The position numbers were made by a program, and so were the translations under genes. A stretch of DNA of 6,270 nucleotides. Source: an uncultured Bacteroidales bacterium (GTDB taxonomy: Bacteria; Bacteroidota; Bacteroidia; Bacteroidales; Paludibacteraceae). Of the stretch, positions 5,607 through 6,270 are shown piece by piece (position 1 is the stretch's first letter; every line of letters starts with the position of its first letter). The notes beneath the pieces were generated by a model, which did no database searches, was not told the origin of the DNA, and saw only the letters and a list, made by a program, of their open reading frames with translations. The DNA is taken from NCBI GenBank assembly GCA_934716995.1, contig CAKUYO010000077.1, forward strand, positions 1 to 6,270. The letters run 5' to 3'.

Positions 5607-6269
5607 TTATGCTTTTCTGTCGTTGTTGTATCTTGTGATATCAGCAGTAACGTCAGCTGTAAGATCTGATTGCCATGGGTTTGCAGTATCTGTGATGTTT
5701 GCTGCTTGCATTGCTTCAACTGTAAGAGAAATTTCAATTGTCCATTCAGCTGCTTCATTTGTAACATCTTTCGGAATTGTAATTCCTGTTGCAAAAAGTG
5801 TGATGTCGTTTTTGGATTCAACAACCTTTTTGTGATAATAATATCCCTCTGTTGATTTTGTTGTTCCCCAAGCCTCATCAGCAACAATACCAGTATTGAT
5901 TTCTGTTGTCAAAAGTGTGAGTGATGCTTTTGCTGCTGCTTTGAATTCGTCAAGTGAGCCCTTGTAATATGTTGGCATATTTGCTTCTGTGTAGGAATTA
6001 ATATATTCCTCTGTAACCTCAGTTTCGCCATCTTTAACGATTGTTGAAACTTTGTAACGAAGAACCATTCCTGAATCTGAGCCAGGCATAACTTTTGTTG
6101 AGCCAAGAACTGTATCTCCAGGGAATGCTTCGCCTTTGTAAAGCCCTGACCAAACAACTGGAGCATTTCCAGAGGTTTTATCTGCAAGTTTAACTGTTAC
6201 AGCTTCGCCAAGGTTGGCTGTTGATGTTGCACTATCTTTGTCTTGGAACCAAGCGCCGGATACACCGAG
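5607..6269 (-). CDS. TasA/camelysin-like secreted matrix protein, variant B (5' end outside window)
   Basis: The - strand frame is open from the right edge: 220 codons and a TAA stop at 5609-5607. Visible residues 1-10 are identical to variant A (LGVSGAWFQD), encoded by the right copy of the terminal repeat. After that the chain is related but diverged: LGEAVTVKL against LGHAVELKL, FPGD at 49-52 against YPGD, and WTIEISLTVEAMQAAN at 176-191 against WTITIDLEVEAIQAAN. It ends in a charged tail, NNDRKA. The pattern is that of TasA/camelysin-like exported filament subunits with a SipW-type signal peptide whose start is outside. If the only promoter and leader lie left of the window, this copy is silent in the present orientation. 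If a leader also exists on the right, both variants may be made and inversion would exchange their leaders. The sequence here cannot decide between these. An ATG at 6089 is an internal methionine and an unlikely start, since the conserved motif would be lost. Confidence 0.83.
   Translation of the reverse strand, partial: LGVSGAWFQDKDSATSTANLGEAVTVKLADKTSGNAPVVWSGLYKGEAFPGDTVLGSTKVMPGSDSGMVLRYKVSTIVKDGETEVTEEYINSYTEANMPTYYKGSLDEFKAAAKASLTLLTTEINTGIVADEAWGTTKSTEGYYYHKKVVESKNDITLFATGITIPKDVTNEAAEWTIEISLTVEAMQAANITDTANPWQSDLTADVTADITRYNNDRKA
5697..5721 (-). repeat. Secondary 25-bp inverted repeat, right copy (24/25 identical)
   Basis: This is the partner of 631-655, within the last conserved beta strand of variant B. 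The surrounding DNA on both sides is much less similar. Confidence 0.75.
6241..6269 (-). repeat. Right copy of 29-bp terminal inverted repeat
   Basis: This is the exact reverse complement of 2-30. Read on the - strand it starts the visible part of the second TasA-like frame, in the same codon phase as the left copy. The dyad lies at 6242-6253. Conservation at nucleotide level over exactly this stretch, with divergence afterwards, is expected of a recombination site and not of protein constraint alone. Confidence 0.95.
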
Positions 6270-6270
6270 A

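Larger units (their letters stand above)
2..6269. mobile_element. Putative invertible DNA segment (phase-variation cassette)
   Basis: The whole window is bounded by a perfect 29-bp inverted repeat. Both copies lie in inward-reading open reading frames and encode the same ten residues in the same frame. Beyond the repeat the two reading frames diverge at once at the DNA level although the proteins are related. Site-specific inversion at the repeats would swap the two mature domains behind any leader located outside. The segment carries three further genes as cargo, each with internal start signals. No transposase, integrase or invertase is encoded inside, which argues against an ordinary transposon and means a recombinase would have to be supplied from elsewhere. 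Inversion itself is inferred and not observed: it would show as reads or assemblies in both orientations. Confidence 0.72.

Noticed and set aside
5603..6187. Glutamine/leucine-rich - strand frames overlapping variant B
   Set aside because: Their low-complexity composition arises from reading the GCA- and ACA-rich coding sequence of variant B out of frame.
2..6269. Transposon or insertion sequence with terminal inverted repeats
   Set aside because: No transposase is encoded, and both repeats lie in frame within related coding sequences, which fits a site-specific inversion site better. Flanking target duplications cannot be seen from this window.
1..6270. CRISPR array, tRNA or rRNA genes
   Set aside because: I saw no regularly spaced direct repeats and no tRNA- or rRNA-like sequence on either strand by reading; the intergenic gaps are short and taken up by terminators and promoters.

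Overview
This 6.27-kb, AT-rich window has the look of a complete invertible DNA segment from a low-GC Gram-positive bacterium (Bacillota-like, probably an uncultured host-associated member). The lineage guess rests on low GC, strong AAGGAGG-type ribosome binding sites, compact U-tailed terminators and two proteins of the TasA/camelysin (SipW-dependent signal peptide) type. I cannot name a genus.

The two ends of the window are a perfect 29-bp inverted repeat (2-30 and 6241-6269). Each copy lies inside the truncated 5' end of an open reading frame that runs inward, and both copies are read in the same frame, giving LGVSGAWFQD. This is where the signal peptide meets the mature chain in TasA-like proteins. 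The start codons and most of the signal peptides must lie outside the window. Inverting the segment would therefore place one or the other mature domain, in frame, behind a fixed external promoter and signal peptide. I infer a phase- or antigenic-variation switch for a secreted, filament-forming matrix protein. No site-specific recombinase is encoded here, so it would have to act from outside.

Layout from left to right: (1) TasA-like variant A, + strand, 2-751, 5' end outside the window. (2) A two-way terminator, 761-791. (3) An uncharacterised coiled-coil protein of 510 aa, - strand, 2339-807. (4) A 136-bp divergent intergenic region with a likely leftward promoter and a hairpin plus U-tract in the 5' leader. 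(5) A diverged paralogue of 496 aa, + strand, 2476-3966. (6) A two-way terminator, 3968-3998. (7) An OLD-like ABC-type ATPase with a C-terminal TOPRIM-like region, - strand, 5485-4013, with its own promoter. (8) A two-way terminator, 5567-5596, whose stem arms match those of the terminator at 3968-3998. (9) TasA-like variant B, - strand, 6269-5607, 5' end outside the window.

The variants A and B are the likely output of the switch. The paralogous coiled-coil pair and the ATPase have internal start signals and can be expressed in either orientation. The symmetric terminators keep transcription from the edge genes from running into the cargo whichever way the segment lies. The coiled-coil pair resembles fibre-type structural proteins in architecture only; I recognise no named family. 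The ATPase could be a stand-alone defence-type protein, but no known partner gene is present. There is no gene-free stretch longer than about 140 bp.
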